From JBEVJK01 sp040510195 (GTDB lineage Bacteria; Pseudomonadota; Alphaproteobacteria; Rhizobiales; Rhizobiaceae): a stretch of 64,000 bases of DNA. The notes beneath the pieces were generated by a model that saw only the letters and a list, made by a program, of their open reading frames with translations, was not told where the DNA came from and made no database searches. Numbering within the stretch: position 1 is the first letter of the stretch; the number at the start of each line of letters is the position of its first letter. The DNA lies in the NCBI GenBank assembly GCA_040510195.1, contig JBEVJK010000107.1, positions 1 to 64,000 of the forward strand, in the 5' to 3' direction. The translations under genes were made by a program, and so were the position numbers. Below are positions 8,674-17,324 of this stretch, in pieces.

Positions 8674-9213
8674 TCAGAGCCACTCGATGTCGTCGAAGCC
8701 GCGCGCGATGTAGCCGCCCTTCGAATAGGACTCGCCCTCGTAGCCGAACAGCGGCCACAGGTCCTTCTGGTTGTAGAGGCCGACGACGAGGCCGCCGCGC
8801 ACGGTCTGGAAGAACGGCGTGTCCTCGATTTCCTCGAGCAGCGCGACGCGATCGTCCTCCCAGCCGATGCCCGAATAGCCGCCGGGGCCCGCCTTGCGGT
8901 CGAGCTCGGCGATGCCGGTCTCGATCAGCTCCTTGTGCGCCGGGTCCTTGGCGGCCTTCTCGTCGTGGCTCTTGACCGCGATGGCGTAGAAGCGATCGGG
9001 CACGTGGTCGTGCGGATAGGTGTCGCGTGCCACCTGGATCAGCGTCGCCATGGTCTCGGGCTTCAACGCCGTGGTCTCCAGGCCCCAGGCGTGCGTCGGG
9101 CTGATCACCGCGTGACCGCCGACGACCAGCAGCGCGCCCGCCCCCAGCGCGCCGCCGCGTCTCAAGAGATCGCGGCGCGACAGGCCCTTTTGTGCTTCGT
9201 AGATGGTGACCAT
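8674..9213 (-). CDS. Gluconate 2-dehydrogenase subunit 3 family protein (Tat-exported)
   Basis: A 179-residue small subunit and export chaperone-like partner of the GMC dehydrogenase. The N-terminus contains the twin-arginine motif SRRDLLRRGG followed by a hydrophobic stretch (GALGAGALLVVGGHAVI), so it should be translocated folded, together with its flavoprotein. The remainder has family features, including VARDTYPHDHVPDRFYA and a C-terminal WPLFGYEGESYSKGGY segment. Transcribed directly ahead of the dehydrogenase. Together they form an incomplete version of the three-subunit enzyme, with the haem subunit missing locally. Confidence 0.88.
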   Translation of the reverse strand: MVTIYEAQKGLSRRDLLRRGGALGAGALLVVGGHAVISPTHAWGLETTALKPETMATLIQVARDTYPHDHVPDRFYAIAVKSHDEKAAKDPAHKELIETGIAELDRKAGPGGYSGIGWEDDRVALLEEIEDTPFFQTVRGGLVVGLYNQKDLWPLFGYEGESYSKGGYIARGFDDIEWL

Positions 9214-9273
9214 GTTTTCCTCCCTTGCTGCGCGGGCGCCGGAGCGCCCTCATGTGGCTGGGTCGGCGGGATG

Positions 9274-9669
9274 CTATCGATAGCGGCCGAGCCGCTGCAG
9301 CACCTCGATCTGGTAGCCGTCGGGATCGGCGACGAAGAAGAATTTCGCCAGCGGCGCGCCGTCATGGTCGAACTCGACGATCTTGCGCGGCGCCAGCCCG
9401 GCCGCCTCGAAGCGGCGATGCTCGGCCTCCAGGTCGTCGACCGCGAAGGCCAGGTGGCCGTAGCCGTTGCCCAGCTGGTAGGGCTCCTCGCGGCCCTTGT
9501 TGATGGTGAGCTCGAGCTCGAAGTCGGCCTCTGCATTGCGCAGATAGACGAGCACGAAGCTGTCGAATTCGAGCCGCTCGGCGACCTTCAGGCCCATGGC
9601 CTGCTCGTAGAACGCCAGCGAGCGGGCCTCGTCGACTACCCGGATCATCGAGTGGATCGCCTTCGCCAA
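9274..9669 (-). CDS. Glyoxalase/VOC superfamily protein (lactoylglutathione lyase-like)
   Basis: A 131-residue single VOC domain made of two beta-alpha-beta-beta-beta units. The first begins AIHSMIRVVDEARSLAFYEQ and the second GYGHLAFAVDDLEAEHRRF, ending FFVADPDGYQIEVLQR. Candidate metal ligands are His6, the Glu of FELEL, His of GHLAF and Glu of IEVL, the pattern of glyoxalase I. The frame is open far upstream, but the TTG at 9669 has GGAGG six bases before it and places the domain correctly. It could detoxify methylglyoxal, but many VOC proteins with this pattern do other chemistry. Possibly co-transcribed with the GMC pair. Confidence 0.8.
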   Translation of the reverse strand: MAKAIHSMIRVVDEARSLAFYEQAMGLKVAERLEFDSFVLVYLRNAEADFELELTINKGREEPYQLGNGYGHLAFAVDDLEAEHRRFEAAGLAPRKIVEFDHDGAPLAKFFFVADPDGYQIEVLQRLGRYR

Positions 9670-9895
9670 ACCGTGCCTCCGGACCGCTTGCGGCCATTGC
9701 CGATCGCCGAGATTATGACGGCTTGCCGTGGCAGCGGGTGGCAGCCGGTCACCACGCGAAAAAGCAAAGCCGGCTGGGGAGAGTGACCAAAGTCCGATTG
9801 CCGGGGGCGGCGATTGCGCGGAGAATGCCGTCTGAACGACGCAAAAGGCGGCCGCGGCCGCCCAAAAGCAACAATTCGGCAAGGGGAGACGCGCC

Positions 9896-10201
9896 ATGTG
9901 CAAGGTCTTTGCAGGGCAGGACCCGGCGGGCTACCGGCAGGTGAACCGCTCGGTCAGGATCGGCGGCCATTCGACCAGCATCCAGCTGGAGGCCACCTTC
10001 TGGGAGCTTTTGGACGAGATCGCCCGCAGCGAAGGCCTGACGACGCCGAAGTTCCTCTCCAAGCTCTACGACGAAGCGCTGGAGATCCACGGCAGCGTGC
10101 CCAACTTTGCCTCGATGCTCAGGACGACCTGCGCGCTCTATCTGCGCGGCCATCGGCCAGCCAGCCATGAGTTGACCGAGCTGGCGGAACGCGCCGCGTG
10201 A
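9896..10201 (+). CDS. Ribbon-helix-helix domain protein (RHH_4 type)
   Basis: A 101-residue protein of a family widespread in alphaproteobacteria. The core is NRSVRIGGHSTSIQLEATFW, a beta strand followed by helix A, then LDEIARSEGLTTPKFLSKLY and a helical end FASMLRTTCALYLRGH. The fold is related to MetJ/Arc DNA-binding proteins, but family members have not all been shown to bind DNA. AAGGGGAG precedes the ATG by seven bases. Monocistronic; it is followed by a change to lower-GC sequence at the RloA-like gene. Confidence 0.82.
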   Translation: MCKVFAGQDPAGYRQVNRSVRIGGHSTSIQLEATFWELLDEIARSEGLTTPKFLSKLYDEALEIHGSVPNFASMLRTTCALYLRGHRPASHELTELAERAA

Positions 10202-10333
10202 GGGGGTAGGACGTGCAAGGGGAGCCCGTGGCTCAGTCGACCGGCGCTCACCGTTTCAGTTGACTTTTCGTGAAAAAATGGCGAAATCCGCATCGAAACG
10301 TCGGGATCGACGCAGTTTCGATGGGGGTCTTCC

Positions 10334-11614
10334 ATGCTTATCCGATTCGGAGTGGAGAACCACAAGTCGATTTCGAACCAGCAAGAGATTTCGCTCGTTC
10401 CGTCGTCGTCTCTCAAAGATAGCAAGCGGCACCTCGTTCCATGCACCGCCTCTCCATTGGGCGCGTTGCTTCCGGCAGGGATCGTCTACGGACCGAACGC
10501 GTCCGGGAAGAGCAATCTGATCAACGCTTTTCAGTTCATGAAAAGGGCAGTGCTCTTCTCGCACACGCAGGGGGACGCCTCCTCCGGTGTTCCTCGAACC
10601 CCGTTTTCCCTTTCAGAACGTTCCAGGACGGGCCCAAGTCGCTTCGATGTCGATTTCGTCCAGGACGGCATCCGATACCACTTCGGTTTCACCGCAACTT
10701 CCGATGAGTTCGAAAGCGAGTGGCTCTACGCCTATCCCCGGAACCGCCCTCAGAAGCTGTACGAGAGAAGGAACCCGAAGGAGATCGATTTCGGGCGCGG
10801 GCTGAAAGGCAAGAATAAGGTGATTTCCGAACTCATGCGACCGAATAGCCTATTTATTTCGGTGGCCGTCCAGAACAACCATGAGCAACTCTCGTCTATC
10901 GCGACCTTCTTTGAACAGATGAACGGCACTTCGGCCGTTTCAATTGGAGGTCGATGGATATCGAACCGATTCTGCGATTCCAATATCGATGAGCGAACCA
11001 TTTTGTTTTTGAAAGAGCTAGGGACGGGAATTGTTTCTTTTCGTAGGAAACAGAGGGAAATATCTCCTTCTGAGATTCGACTGGACAGCGAGCTAAAGTC
11101 TCTCGCCAGTAAGCTCTCTAGCGAGGCTGTTTCCCTCGAATTCAAGGGAACTCCCCCTTCGATATTCGAACTTGCTCATTTGGACGATCTCGGTGAGAAC
11201 GTATATTTCGATCCAGATGACGAAAGTGCCGGAACCCGCCGGCTGTTGGTGGTCGTGAACGCCGCTTTTCGTGCGATCGATCATGGCGCCCTGCTACTTC
11301 TGGACGAAATCGATGCAAGTCTGCATACTCAGGCTTGCGAAGCGATTCTCGGCTTGTTTGCCAACAGAGACCTCAATCTGAAGGGCGCTCAATTGCTGGC
11401 CACGACCCACGACACCAACCTGATGCGGTCCCCGCTTCTGCGCCGCGACCAGATTTGGTTTACCGAGAAAGACACGGCCGGCTCTACCGTCGTCTACCCG
11501 CTTTCGGACATCGAAACCCGGCGCGGGGACAATCTCGAGAAGGGCTATTTGCAAGGACGCTTCGGAGCAATTCCCTTTGCAGGAGCAATCGACGCCCTTA
11601 TCGCGCGACTTTAA
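10334..11614 (+). CDS. RloA-like AAA ATPase of a two-gene defence-type module
   Basis: A 426-residue ABC/SMC-like AAA ATPase. Walker A is GPNASGKS at residues 53-60; Walker B is LLLLDEID at about 320-327 with a D-loop-like SLH; a switch histidine is in LATTHDTNL. This is the ATP-binding arrangement of RloA and of the ATPase components of abortive-infection and OLD-type systems. The downstream TOPRIM-like partner starts eight bases after the stop, so they form one operon. Base composition and codon use (many A/T-ending codons) differ plainly from the flanking genes, suggesting acquisition. Anti-phage activity is inferred from family and context. Confidence 0.82.
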   Translation: MLIRFGVENHKSISNQQEISLVPSSSLKDSKRHLVPCTASPLGALLPAGIVYGPNASGKSNLINAFQFMKRAVLFSHTQGDASSGVPRTPFSLSERSRTGPSRFDVDFVQDGIRYHFGFTATSDEFESEWLYAYPRNRPQKLYERRNPKEIDFGRGLKGKNKVISELMRPNSLFISVAVQNNHEQLSSIATFFEQMNGTSAVSIGGRWISNRFCDSNIDERTILFLKELGTGIVSFRRKQREISPSEIRLDSELKSLASKLSSEAVSLEFKGTPPSIFELAHLDDLGENVYFDPDDESAGTRRLLVVVNAAFRAIDHGALLLLDEIDASLHTQACEAILGLFANRDLNLKGAQLLATTHDTNLMRSPLLRRDQIWFTEKDTAGSTVVYPLSDIETRRGDNLEKGYLQGRFGAIPFAGAIDALIARL

Positions 11615-11622
11615 GGTCGAGC

Positions 11623-12276
11623 ATGGCGCGTCGGCTTCCCGATCTTCATCGCCGACCTGCCCACGCACTTCCAAGAACCAAGTTCTGGCTGTTCTGCGAA
11701 GGGGAGAACACCGAACCCGACTATTTTCGCGCGCTATCCTTGGCGTTTCGCGGCAGCCTCATTGCGATCGAGGCGGACGGAGGCATTGGAGACCCGCGAA
11801 GGATCGTCGCGGCCGCGGCCAGGAAGGCGCGGGACATCGGGATCTCGAAGCGGCGCCGCGGGTCTCCCAACTCGTTCGAAGACCGCGATTCGGTTTGGGC
11901 AATCTTCGACCATGACGACCACGCCCATTTCGACAGTGCGGTCGAGCAGTGCCGTTCGAGAGGCATCAAGGTCGCTCGTTCGAACCCGTGCTTCGAGGTG
12001 TGGCTCATCCTGCATGTCGAAGACTATCACCGACCGGACGACAGCAAGGCTGTCCAGCGACATTTGACGAACCTCTGCCTCGGCTACGATCGCAGAGGTG
12101 GCAAGTCGCTCGATTGCACGCAATTGCTGGAGAGGATCGAGGATGCCGAGCGCCGCGCAGAGCGTCAGTTGGAGGAACGCGCGAAGGAAGGCAAGGCGTT
12201 TGGTCGACCGTGCACCACGGTCTTCCAACTAACCCGGAGTATCCGAAAAGCAGCCCTCGACAGTGTTCGGAAGTGA
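11623..12276 (+). CDS. RloB-like TOPRIM-fold protein
   Basis: A 217-residue RloB-family protein, the predicted nuclease or effector partner of the preceding ATPase. After a basic N-terminus comes KFWLFCEGENTEPDYFRAL, in which Glu26 and Glu28 mark the first metal-binding strand of a TOPRIM-like fold. An acidic cluster (IFDHDDH) follows at mid-protein, then SNPCFEVWLILH, typical of RloB. The C-terminus is a charged helix. AAGGTCGAG just before the ATG serves as ribosome site. Only the RloA-type gene is adjacent; no restriction-modification genes accompany it here, unlike the Campylobacter type I islands for which rlo genes were named. Confidence 0.8.
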   Translation: MARRLPDLHRRPAHALPRTKFWLFCEGENTEPDYFRALSLAFRGSLIAIEADGGIGDPRRIVAAAARKARDIGISKRRRGSPNSFEDRDSVWAIFDHDDHAHFDSAVEQCRSRGIKVARSNPCFEVWLILHVEDYHRPDDSKAVQRHLTNLCLGYDRRGGKSLDCTQLLERIEDAERRAERQLEERAKEGKAFGRPCTTVFQLTRSIRKAALDSVRK

Positions 12277-12290
12277 ACAGCTCGAAGCCC

Positions 12291-14903
12291 CTACCCCTCC
12301 AAGATCTCCTTCACGATCGTCGCCAACTGCTTGAGCGAGAAGGGTTTGGGAAGGAAGCCGAACTGGGCGTCCTCGGGCAGGTTCTTGGCGAAGGCGTCCT
12401 CGGCGTAGCCGGAGACGAAGACGAACTTGATGTTGGGCTCGATCTTGCGCAGCTCGCCGAGCAGCGTCGGCCCGTCCATCTCGGGCATGACCACGTCGGA
12501 GACGACGATGTCGACCTTGCCGTCGAGCGCGTTGAAGATCTCCAGCGCCTCGACGCCGGACGAGGCTTCGTGGACGGTGTAGCCGCGCGAGGTTAGCGCC
12601 CTGACGCCGCCCATGCGAACGGCATCCTCGTCCTCCACCAGCAGCACGGTGGCGGAGCCCGAGAGGTCGCGCGCGGCGTCGTTGGCCCGCATCGCCTGCG
12701 ACTCGCCCGACGCCTCGCCTGCAAGACCGGCGCTGCCGAGCGGGCGCGCATCTGCCGTATCGGCGGCGCGGGCATCGGCGAGATGGCGCGGCAGGAAAAT
12801 GTGAAAGGTGGTGCCGGCGCCGGGCTCGGAGACAGCGAAGATGAAGCCGCCCGTCTGCTTGATGATGCCATAGACCATCGACAGGCCGAGGCCGGTGCCC
12901 TTGCCGACCTCCTTGGTGGTGAAGAAGGGCTCGAAGATCTTGGGCAGCACGTCGGGTGCGATGCCGGTGCCGGTGTCCTCGACCTCGACCAGCGCATAGT
13001 CGGCCGGCACCAGCTCGCGGAAGCCGAAGGCGGCGCACTCGGCCGCCGGCACGTTGCGGGTGCGGATGGTGAGCTCGCCGCCGTCGGGCATGGCGTCGCG
13101 CGCATTGACAACCAGGTTGACGATGACCTGCTCGAACTGGCCGATGTCGGCCTTGATGGGCCACAGGTCGCGGCCATGGTCGACCTTGAGCGCGATCTCG
13201 GTGCCGACCAGCCGCGACAGGAGCATGCGCAAGTCGGCCAGCACGTCGGTGAGGTTCAGCACCTCGGGACGCAGCGTCTGCTTGCGCGAGAAGGCGAGCA
13301 GCTGGCGCACCAGCGAGGCGGCGCGGTTGGCGTTCTGCTTGATGTTCATGATGTCGGGGAAGGACGGATCCGACGGACGGTGGTTGGTGAGCAAGAGGTC
13401 CGAGGCCATGATGATGGCGGTGAGCACGTTGTTGAAGTCGTGCGCGATGCCGCCGGCGAGCTGGCCTACCGCCTGCATCTTCTGGCTCTGCGCCATCTGG
13501 CCCTCGAGCGCCTTCTGCTCGGTGGTCTCCACGGCGTAGACGATCGCCGCCTCCTCGGCGCCCTCGCCGCCGGTGCCGTCGGCGATCGCGTTGACGTAGA
13601 AGCGCATGTGGCGCTCCTCGTGGCCGGGCAGGACGGTGTCGATCGGCGCGATCTCGGCCTGGTGCTGCTGGGCCTTCTCCAGCGCCGCGGCGAAGGCCTT
13701 ACGGTCGCGGTCGTGGATGACGGTGTCGAGCCGCACGCGGCGGTCGACGGCGTCGCGGTCGACCACCGAGGAGAACAGCGACAGGAAGGGCGCATTGGTG
13801 CGCAGGATGCGGCCGGCCTGGTCGACCCCGGCGATCGCCATCGGCGTCGAGTTGAAGAAGCGGGTGAAACGCACCTCGGCGGCGCGCAGGTCGGCCGAGG
13901 CGTCCTCGCCCTGGGTGCGGTTGAGGACGATGGTGCGGGTCGGCCCCGGCGCGCCGTCGCGGCTGGCCTGCACCCGATGCAGGAAGCGCACCGGCAGGGC
14001 GGCGCCGGCGACGGTCTCCAGATCGAGGTCGATGACGGCGTTGCGGGTGGTGCCGGGATCGGCCTTGACGGAGCGGATCAGCGCCATGCCGTCGCCGGCG
14101 ACGATCTCCTCGAGCGTCGTCGCGCCCGGAGTGAAGCTCGCCAGGTCGACGCCGAGCCAGCCGGCCAGCGTGGCGTTGACGTAGGTGACGCGCCCGTCGG
14201 CGTCGGCGGCCAGGAAGCCGGCCGGCGCCTGGTCGAGATGGTCGATCGCCTTCTGAAGGTCGAGAAAGAAGCGCTCCTGCTCGGCCCGCTCGGCCGAGAT
14301 GTCGGCGATCTGCCAGGCAAACAGCGGCTGGCGTCGGCCGGGAACGGCGAAGGCGCGGGCCCGGGTGCGGTACCAGCGCGCGCCGGGCTCGGCGCCGGGC
14401 CGGATCGCCTGCTGGAGGCGGAACTCGCCGTCGCCGGCCTGGCCGTCGCGCAGGCCCGAGGCGAGGCGATAGACGACGGAGGAGGCCTCCGGCACGTCGG
14501 AGAGCAGGCTCTCCAAGGTCTTGACCTCGGCCGCCGTGCCGGCGCCGGTCATCGCGGCATAAGCGTGGTTCGTGTACAGCACGCGGCCCCTGGCGTCGGT
14601 GACCAGCAGGCCGTCGTCGTCGCTGTCGACGAAGGATTTGGACAGCTCGTCGCCGGTCGAGCGCGGCGCCACCTGAACGAAGCCGATGGCGCTGGCGAAC
14701 AGGAAGCCGACGCCGATCATCGCCAGCACGCCGAGCATGCCGAGCAGGAAGCCTTCGCCCAGCCCCTCGCGGAACAGGCTGAAGACGATGGCCGAGCCGG
14801 TCAGCACGACGATGAAGATGATCAGGCGGGTGATGACCCCCGGACGCGTGTTGTGGTCGACGAGCGGTGCCGGGTAGAGATCGTTGCGCGTTTCCCTCGC
14901 CAT
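12291..14903 (-). CDS. cckA: Cell-cycle hybrid histidine kinase CckA
   Basis: An 870-residue bifunctional kinase/phosphatase that drives the CtrA phosphorelay through ChpT in alphaproteobacteria. Two membrane helices (about residues 26-45 and 53-75) are followed by PAS domains (the first about 95-200, others to about 440). A HisKA domain with phospho-acceptor His488 in GGIAHDFNNVLTAI is next, then a HATPase domain (N-box VNARDAM, DTGTGIAP, GTGLGLS) and a receiver domain with Asp803 in DIVVSDVVMPEMDG. Domain order and H-box match CckA. I take the ATG at 14903; the open frame continues upstream with no domain content. Convergent with the RloB-like gene, 14 bases apart. Confidence 0.93.
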   Translation of the reverse strand: MARETRNDLYPAPLVDHNTRPGVITRLIIFIVVLTGSAIVFSLFREGLGEGFLLGMLGVLAMIGVGFLFASAIGFVQVAPRSTGDELSKSFVDSDDDGLLVTDARGRVLYTNHAYAAMTGAGTAAEVKTLESLLSDVPEASSVVYRLASGLRDGQAGDGEFRLQQAIRPGAEPGARWYRTRARAFAVPGRRQPLFAWQIADISAERAEQERFFLDLQKAIDHLDQAPAGFLAADADGRVTYVNATLAGWLGVDLASFTPGATTLEEIVAGDGMALIRSVKADPGTTRNAVIDLDLETVAGAALPVRFLHRVQASRDGAPGPTRTIVLNRTQGEDASADLRAAEVRFTRFFNSTPMAIAGVDQAGRILRTNAPFLSLFSSVVDRDAVDRRVRLDTVIHDRDRKAFAAALEKAQQHQAEIAPIDTVLPGHEERHMRFYVNAIADGTGGEGAEEAAIVYAVETTEQKALEGQMAQSQKMQAVGQLAGGIAHDFNNVLTAIIMASDLLLTNHRPSDPSFPDIMNIKQNANRAASLVRQLLAFSRKQTLRPEVLNLTDVLADLRMLLSRLVGTEIALKVDHGRDLWPIKADIGQFEQVIVNLVVNARDAMPDGGELTIRTRNVPAAECAAFGFRELVPADYALVEVEDTGTGIAPDVLPKIFEPFFTTKEVGKGTGLGLSMVYGIIKQTGGFIFAVSEPGAGTTFHIFLPRHLADARAADTADARPLGSAGLAGEASGESQAMRANDAARDLSGSATVLLVEDEDAVRMGGVRALTSRGYTVHEASSGVEALEIFNALDGKVDIVVSDVVMPEMDGPTLLGELRKIEPNIKFVFVSGYAEDAFAKNLPEDAQFGFLPKPFSLKQLATIVKEILEG

Positions 14904-15131
14904 ACCCCTGCCTAATCCGATCCCCGCCCAAGCGTTCCCCTCAAGGCCAGAGGTTGAATCATATTCTTCCCTTCCGGGGAAGGGCCGGCGGTCGGAAGCC
15001 GGGGGAAAAGGCGGCGCTCGGACCCGCTGCCGCAGCGTTAACACCGTCGAAAGATGGCGGTCGTGACAACTTGCGGTCGGCAGCGCCAAAGGCCTACAGT
15101 GCTCGGGAGCAAGGGAGGATGGGAGACCTCG

Positions 15132-16064
15132 ATGCGCGAATGGCTCGAAGGCGTTGCCGGTCCGGACTATGCGATGGCGCTGCTCTGGACGCTGGCGGCG
15201 CTAATTGCGCTGGCCGTCGTCCTGGTGGTGATCCGCGTCGTCCGCAACCTGACGTTCGGCACGTTCGTCTCCGGCGGGCGCAACCGCAAGACCAGGCTGG
15301 CGGTGATGGATGCCACGGCGGTCGACAGCCACCGGCGGCTGGTGCTGGTGCGGCGCGACGACGTCGAGCATCTGATCCTGATCGGCGGGCCGACCGACGT
15401 GGTGGTCGAGCAGGACATCCGTTATCACGCGCAGCCGCGCCGGGCGGCGCAGCATGCCGAGCCTGCCACGGAGGCGCCGATCAGGGCCGCCGAGCGCACC
15501 CGGCCGACCGAGCTGCCGCAGCCCGCCCCGGTTTCGCGCCCCGAACCGAGGGAGCGGCAGGTGGAACGGCACGCCGAGCGCCTCCCCGAGCGGCCGGCCC
15601 ACACCGAGCGACATGTCGAGCGCCGCGCCGAGGCGCCGGCGCGAACTGCGGAGGCAGCGCACCCCCGCCAGGCCGAGACGGCGGCACCCGCTCGCCCGGC
15701 CGAGCGGCCGGTCGCGCCTCGTCCCGCCGAGCGGCCCATTCCGCAGCTGGTGCGGCCGGCACCCGAGCCGCCGCGCCCGGCGCCCGCCGCCGAGCCGCGC
15801 AGCGCGCCGCGCATGCCGCAGGCCAACGGCCCGCAAATGCCCTATCTCGGCTCGCGCGCCACGCCCCAACCGCCGCCGCAGAAGCCCGCCGCGCCGCCAC
15901 CGCGCGAGGCGGTCGGCAGCAAGCCGATCGACGAGCCGGAGACCCCTCACGACAATCCGATCCCGGCGGCCAAGCGCCCTGCCCGACCGGAGATTTCGCT
16001 GGAAGACGAGATGACCAAGCTGCTCGGCGAGCTGTCGAGCCACCGGCGCGCCAACAACGAATAG
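15132..16064 (+). CDS. FliO-like single-pass membrane protein with long Pro/Arg-rich tail
   Basis: A 310-residue protein with one membrane helix near the N-terminus (about residues 12-36, ALLWTLAALIALAVVLVVI). A small basic domain containing RLVLVRRDDVEHLILIGGPT (about 70-92) resembles the FliO cytoplasmic domain of the flagellar export apparatus. The remaining 200 residues are low-complexity, rich in Pro, Ala, Arg and Glu. No flagellar genes are nearby, so a flagellar role is uncertain. Homologues of this layout occur next to cell-cycle genes in Rhizobiales. GGAG lies seven bases before the ATG. Divergent from cckA. Confidence 0.6.
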   Translation: MREWLEGVAGPDYAMALLWTLAALIALAVVLVVIRVVRNLTFGTFVSGGRNRKTRLAVMDATAVDSHRRLVLVRRDDVEHLILIGGPTDVVVEQDIRYHAQPRRAAQHAEPATEAPIRAAERTRPTELPQPAPVSRPEPRERQVERHAERLPERPAHTERHVERRAEAPARTAEAAHPRQAETAAPARPAERPVAPRPAERPIPQLVRPAPEPPRPAPAAEPRSAPRMPQANGPQMPYLGSRATPQPPPQKPAAPPPREAVGSKPIDEPETPHDNPIPAAKRPARPEISLEDEMTKLLGELSSHRRANNE

Positions 16065-16125
16065 GAATTTATGCCGCGCGAGGCGATTTCAGCGCGGCGA
16101 AGCCGGGCGGCGGCGCGGCGGGCGC

Positions 16126-16542
16126 TCAGTCGTCGCGGTAGACCTTCTCACGGCGCTCGTGGCGCTCCTGCGCCTCGATCGACAGCGTGGCGATGGGACG
16201 CGCGTCGAGGCGCTTGAGGGCGATCGGCTCGCCCGTCTCCTCGCAATAGCCGTAGGTGCCCTCGTCGAGGCGGGTGAGGGCGGCGTCGATCTTGGCGATC
16301 AGCTTGCGCTGGCGGTCGCGGGCGCGCAGCTCGATGGCGCGGTCAGTCTCGGAGGAGGCGCGGTCGGCGAGGTCGGGAAGATTGGCGTTCTCCTGCTGGA
16401 GAATCTCCAGGGTCTCGCGCGCTTCGCGGAGGATTTCGCTCTTCCAGGAGACCAGTTTGGAGCGGAAGTAGGACTTCTGCCGCTCGTTCATGAAAGGCTC
16501 TTCCTCCGAGGGTACGTAATCGGCATCAACGACGTCGTTCAT
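16126..16542 (-). CDS. dksA: DksA, RNA polymerase-binding transcription factor
   Basis: A 138-residue DksA that acts with ppGpp at the RNA polymerase secondary channel. The N-terminal coiled coil spans about residues 30-105 and includes LADRASSETDRAIELRARDR with acidic tip residues. The C-terminal globular part, TYGYCEETGEPIALKRLDAR, keeps a single cysteine where gammaproteobacterial DksA has four, so no canonical zinc finger forms. This is known for alphaproteobacterial DksA. The ATG at 16542 (MNDVVDADYVPSEEEPFM) is preferred over a GTG nine bases upstream because of its AGGGTGAG site. Confidence 0.93.
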   Translation of the reverse strand: MNDVVDADYVPSEEEPFMNERQKSYFRSKLVSWKSEILREARETLEILQQENANLPDLADRASSETDRAIELRARDRQRKLIAKIDAALTRLDEGTYGYCEETGEPIALKRLDARPIATLSIEAQERHERREKVYRDD

Positions 16543-16573
16543 TCGACTCACCCTACAACCTCAGTTGCGCGCC

Positions 16574-16602
16574 TATATATTCGGCGTCCCAAAGCTGCAC
16601 AA
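16574..16602 (-). promoter_or_regulatory. Likely dksA promoter
   Basis: On the minus strand TTGTGC (16602-16597) and TATATA (16579-16574) are separated by 17 bases. They lie about 30 bases upstream of the dksA start. The -10 matches the sigma-70 consensus well and the -35 moderately. Confidence 0.5.
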
Positions 16603-16808
16603 GATCATTCGGCACGCCGCTCACGCATTTGTCAGCGTCCAGGATAACCGCCTCGAAAGGCGCTCCGGAAGCTCCCAGTTCGGTGGACATCCTTCCCCCT
16701 CGGCGCCCCCTGCCTCCTCCCATCCCTGGCCTTTCGCCTAAGGAGCAAGTTGCAGAGGCCGGGCGAGGCCTCTAAATCGGGGGCGCAGCGGCATCCGCGG
16801 ACGAAACG

Positions 16809-17315
16809 ATGAGCAGGCTCTACCTTCTCAGGCATGCCAAGGCCGGCTGGGCCGAGCCCGGCATGCGCGACTTCGACCGGCCGCTCGACCGCGGCGGGCG
16901 GGCGGATGCGGCACAGACAGGCGTCAGGATGTTGGCGGCGGGCTACCGGCCGGAGCGGGTGCTGTGCTCCTCCGCCCGGCGGGCCCGCGAGACGCTGGAC
17001 GGGCTCACCCAAGGGCCGGTGGAGAAGGATAGGGTGCATTTCCTGGACCAGCTCTACACCGACGACGCGCAGGGCTATCTGGCGCTGATCCGCGACAATG
17101 GCGATGCGGCCTCGCTGCTGGTCATCGGCCACAACCCGATGATGGAGGACCTGGCCTCGGCGATCTCGCGGGACGGCGACGCTTCGGCGCTGGCGGCGCT
17201 CTCCGGCGGCTTCCCGACCTCGGGGCTGGCGGTGATCCGCTTTGCCGACGGCTTCGGCGAGGCCGCCCCGGGGCGCGGCTACCTGGAGGCGTTCCTGACG
17301 CCCGGCGACCGCTAG
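16809..17315 (+). CDS. SixA-type histidine phosphatase
   Basis: A 168-residue member of the histidine phosphatase superfamily. The catalytic motif LLRHAKAGW begins at residue 6 and supplies the nucleophile His9, and LLVIGHNPMMEDL provides the second histidine. SixA dephosphorylates phosphohistidine on HPt domains or on the nitrogen phosphotransferase protein NPr; the target here is unknown. No strong ribosome site is visible before the ATG. The stop is ten bases before the start of the YcjX-like gene, so the three genes that follow may be one operon. Confidence 0.85.
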   Translation: MSRLYLLRHAKAGWAEPGMRDFDRPLDRGGRADAAQTGVRMLAAGYRPERVLCSSARRARETLDGLTQGPVEKDRVHFLDQLYTDDAQGYLALIRDNGDAASLLVIGHNPMMEDLASAISRDGDASALAALSGGFPTSGLAVIRFADGFGEAAPGRGYLEAFLTPGDR

Positions 17316-17324
17316 GCGGCCGGC

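Noticed and set aside
12783..14915. Plus-strand open frame of about 710 codons over cckA
   Set aside because: Mirror of the CckA kinase and PAS domains; no independent start signal or motif.
15425..15900. Repetitive sequence in the FliO-like gene as a repeat element or CRISPR
   Set aside because: It is in-frame Pro/Ala/Arg/Glu low complexity within a coding region, with no regular unit and no spacers.
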